Assembly (NCBI GenBank): GCA_028280675.1
Contig: JANQLI010000109.1
Span: 1-6,039 of the forward strand
Direction: 5' to 3'
DNA: 6,039 nt
Source: Alphaproteobacteria bacterium
Lineage (GTDB): Bacteria; Pseudomonadota; Alphaproteobacteria; SMXP01
Shown: positions 5,189-6,039 of the stretch, one piece after another
Position numbering within the stretch: the stretch's first letter is position 1
How the letters are laid out: each line of letters begins with the position of its first letter
Program-made: the position numbers and the translations under genes
Notes under the pieces: generated by a model
What the model saw: the letters and a program-made list of their open reading frames with translations, nothing else
What the model was told of the DNA's origin: nothing
Databases searched by the model: none

Positions 5189-5202
5189 CTCTCATCTGAG
5201 AG
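5189..5202 (+). other. short hairpin between rpoA and rplQ
   Basis: CTCTC (5189-5193) pairs with GAGAG (5198-5202) around a 4-base loop, followed by only TTT. The stem is short and rplQ has a strong SD soon after, so termination is unlikely. It may be a processing or pause site. Confidence 0.3.
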
Positions 5203-5227
5203 TTTGTAACAGTTAAGGAGACGGGCC

Positions 5228-5644
5228 ATGCGCCACGGGATCGCACGGCGGAAATTAAATCGGACATCAAGCCATCGCACGGCGATGCTTGCCAATATGT
5301 CTGCCGCACTCATCAAGCACGAGCAGATCACGACCACGCTGCCAAAAGCCAAAGAATTACGCCCCTTCGTTGAGAAGTTGGTGACATTGGGCAAAAAAGG
5401 CACTCTGCATGCCCGCCGTCAGGCCATTTCAAAGGTGCGTGACGAGAAAATGGTCGCAAAGTTGTTCGACACATTGGCGCCGCGGTATGATGAGCGGAAT
5501 GGCGGTTACATCCGCGTCCTGAAAGCCGGTTTCCGTTATGGCGATTCTGCCCCAATGGCCGTCATCGAATTTGTAGACCGTGACGAGAGCGCGAAAGGTC
5601 TCGATTCTGGTCCAACACAAGACGTGGATGTCAGTGAAGATTAA
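5228..5644 (+). CDS. rplQ: 50S ribosomal protein L17
   Basis: L17 is a 50S protein near the exit side of the peptide tunnel. The product has 138 residues: the conserved core (about 1-118) plus a roughly 20-residue acidic C-terminal extension (DRDESAKGLD...VDVSED) not present in the shorter E. coli protein and common in alphaproteobacteria. Hallmarks are MRHGIARRKLNRTSSHR at the start, IKHEQITTTLPKAKELRPFV (about 29-48), EKLVTLGKKG, and YIRVLKAGFRYGDSAPMAVIEF (about 94-115). The ATG at 5228 has a strong SD, AAGGAG at 5215-5220, 7 bases upstream. It is the last gene of the alpha unit, and a strong terminator follows 28 bases after the stop. Confidence 0.98.
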   Translation: MRHGIARRKLNRTSSHRTAMLANMSAALIKHEQITTTLPKAKELRPFVEKLVTLGKKGTLHARRQAISKVRDEKMVAKLFDTLAPRYDERNGGYIRVLKAGFRYGDSAPMAVIEFVDRDESAKGLDSGPTQDVDVSED

Positions 5645-5672
5645 GACTTTCTGCTAAAAAATGACGAAATTC

Positions 5673-5707
5673 AGGAGGGGCTGTCATAGGACGGCCCTTC
5701 TTTTTTT
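5673..5707 (+). terminator. intrinsic terminator after rplQ
   Basis: An 11-bp stem joins 5675-5685 and 5690-5700, core GGGGCTGTC with GACGGCCC, including two G-U pairs. It has an ATAG loop and is followed at once by seven Ts (5701-5707). The stem can extend by A-T and G-U pairs into the T run. This is a textbook Rho-independent terminator, and it closes the spc/alpha cluster. Confidence 0.93.
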
Positions 5708-5767
5708 GTCATCTGCCTTTATATTAAGGGTCAGGCTATGGGGACGGGTGCTGTTGACGCATCAATG

Positions 5768-5782
5768 AGGAATGAGAGTATG
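5768..5782 (+). promoter_or_regulatory. ribosome binding site deciding the start of the DegP-like gene
   Basis: AGGA (5768-5771) lies 8 bases before ATG 5780. A second in-frame ATG at 5765 would add five residues (MRNES) but has no SD at a proper distance and would itself overlap this site. ATG 5780 is preferred and also places the hydrophobic signal segment nearer the N-terminus. Confidence 0.65.
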
Positions 5783-6039
5783 AAGTGCGTAATTGTAACA
5801 TTTGTGGCGGCCATCGCCGGTTTCTTCGCCTTTTTAAGCGGGCCGCATGGACTTTCCCCAGCGATGGGGCAAACCAAAGCTGTCCCTCAATCGATGGAGC
5901 AGGTGGAACTCTCCTATGCGCCAATCGTCAAAGAGGTGGCGCCCGCAGTGGTCAATGTTTACGCCAAGCGGGTGGTCAATACCCGGTCGCGCCGCAGTCT
6001 CTTCGATGACTTTTTTGGCGGTCGCGGATTCGGCATCCC
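5780..6039 (+). CDS. DegP/HtrA-like periplasmic serine protease (Do family), N-terminal part (3' end outside window)
   Basis: Do-family proteases degrade or refold damaged exported proteins in the periplasm. The frame from ATG 5780 stays open to the window end and gives 86 complete codons. Residues 1-30 form a Sec-type signal peptide: K2, a hydrophobic core (about 4-20), and a possible cleavage after A28-M29-G30. After a short linker comes SYAPIVKEVAPAVVNVYAKR (45-64) and then a segment RRSLFDDFFGGRGFG (71-85). This pattern is typical of the beginning of Do-type protease domains, whose N-terminal loop often carries such FDDFF stretches. The catalytic His-Asp-Ser triad and the PDZ domains lie beyond the window, so activity cannot be judged. 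It sits downstream of the rplQ terminator, so it should have its own promoter, which I could not identify. In several alphaproteobacteria, from general knowledge, a degP-like gene follows rplQ. I give no symbol because degP, degQ and htrA cannot be told apart here. Confidence 0.85.
   Translation, partial: MKCVIVTFVAAIAGFFAFLSGPHGLSPAMGQTKAVPQSMEQVELSYAPIVKEVAPAVVNVYAKRVVNTRSRRSLFDDFFGGRGFGI

Noticed and set aside
5785..6009. Alternative + strand frame overlapping the start of the DegP-like gene
   Set aside because: The frame beginning at 5780 gives a signal peptide and a recognisable Do-protease N-terminus. The other frame gives nothing recognisable.
1..6039. Mobile elements, CRISPR repeats, tRNA or rRNA genes, or a novel multi-gene system
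   Set aside because: No direct-repeat array, transposase-like frame, terminal inverted repeats or RNA gene signature is visible. All long frames are core housekeeping genes in their usual order.

Overview
The window is the 3' part of the long ribosomal-protein cluster (spc region followed by the alpha region) of a bacterium that is very probably an alphaproteobacterium. Three things point there: the order secY-adk-rpsM-rpsK-rpoA-rplQ with no infA, rpmJ or rpsD in between; an RpoA beginning MIQKNWQELIRP; and a short, zinc-free adenylate kinase. The base composition is moderate, with no extreme GC bias. The sequence does not support a genus call. Everything runs on the + strand, and there is no gene-free stretch longer than about 190 bases.

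Layout. The distal spc genes come first: the end of rpsE (1-375), rpmD (422-613), rplO (624-1124), secY (1139-2494) and adk (2491-3066). They are tightly packed. Shine-Dalgarno (SD) sequences overlap the preceding stop codons at rpmD/rplO and rplO/secY, and secY and adk share an ATGA overlap. A 190-base gap follows. It holds a near-consensus sigma-70 type promoter (3115-3142) and a structured 5' leader. The alpha genes come next: rpsM (TTG start), rpsK, rpoA (GTG start) and rplQ. They end at a strong intrinsic terminator (5673-5707). Downstream, a separate gene for a secreted DegP/HtrA-like serine protease begins at 5780 and runs off the window.

How the genes work together. S5, S13 and S11 belong to the 30S subunit, and L30, L15 and L17 to the 50S. 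SecY is the membrane channel through which the Sec system exports proteins. Adk balances adenylate nucleotides. RpoA is the assembly scaffold and activator target of RNA polymerase. The cluster therefore co-expresses translation, secretion, energy balance and transcription. The DegP-like protein would act on exported proteins in the periplasm but appears to be a separate transcription unit.

What deserves a second look is RNA rather than protein. The rpsM leader can fold into two mutually exclusive hairpins, one followed by a short U run and the other ending just upstream of the ribosome binding site. The 108-base rpsK-rpoA gap, where many other bacteria carry rpsD, is also rich in inverted repeats. 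I found no mobile element, CRISPR array, tRNA or rRNA, and no sign of a new multi-gene system. The protein-coding content is ordinary and well conserved.
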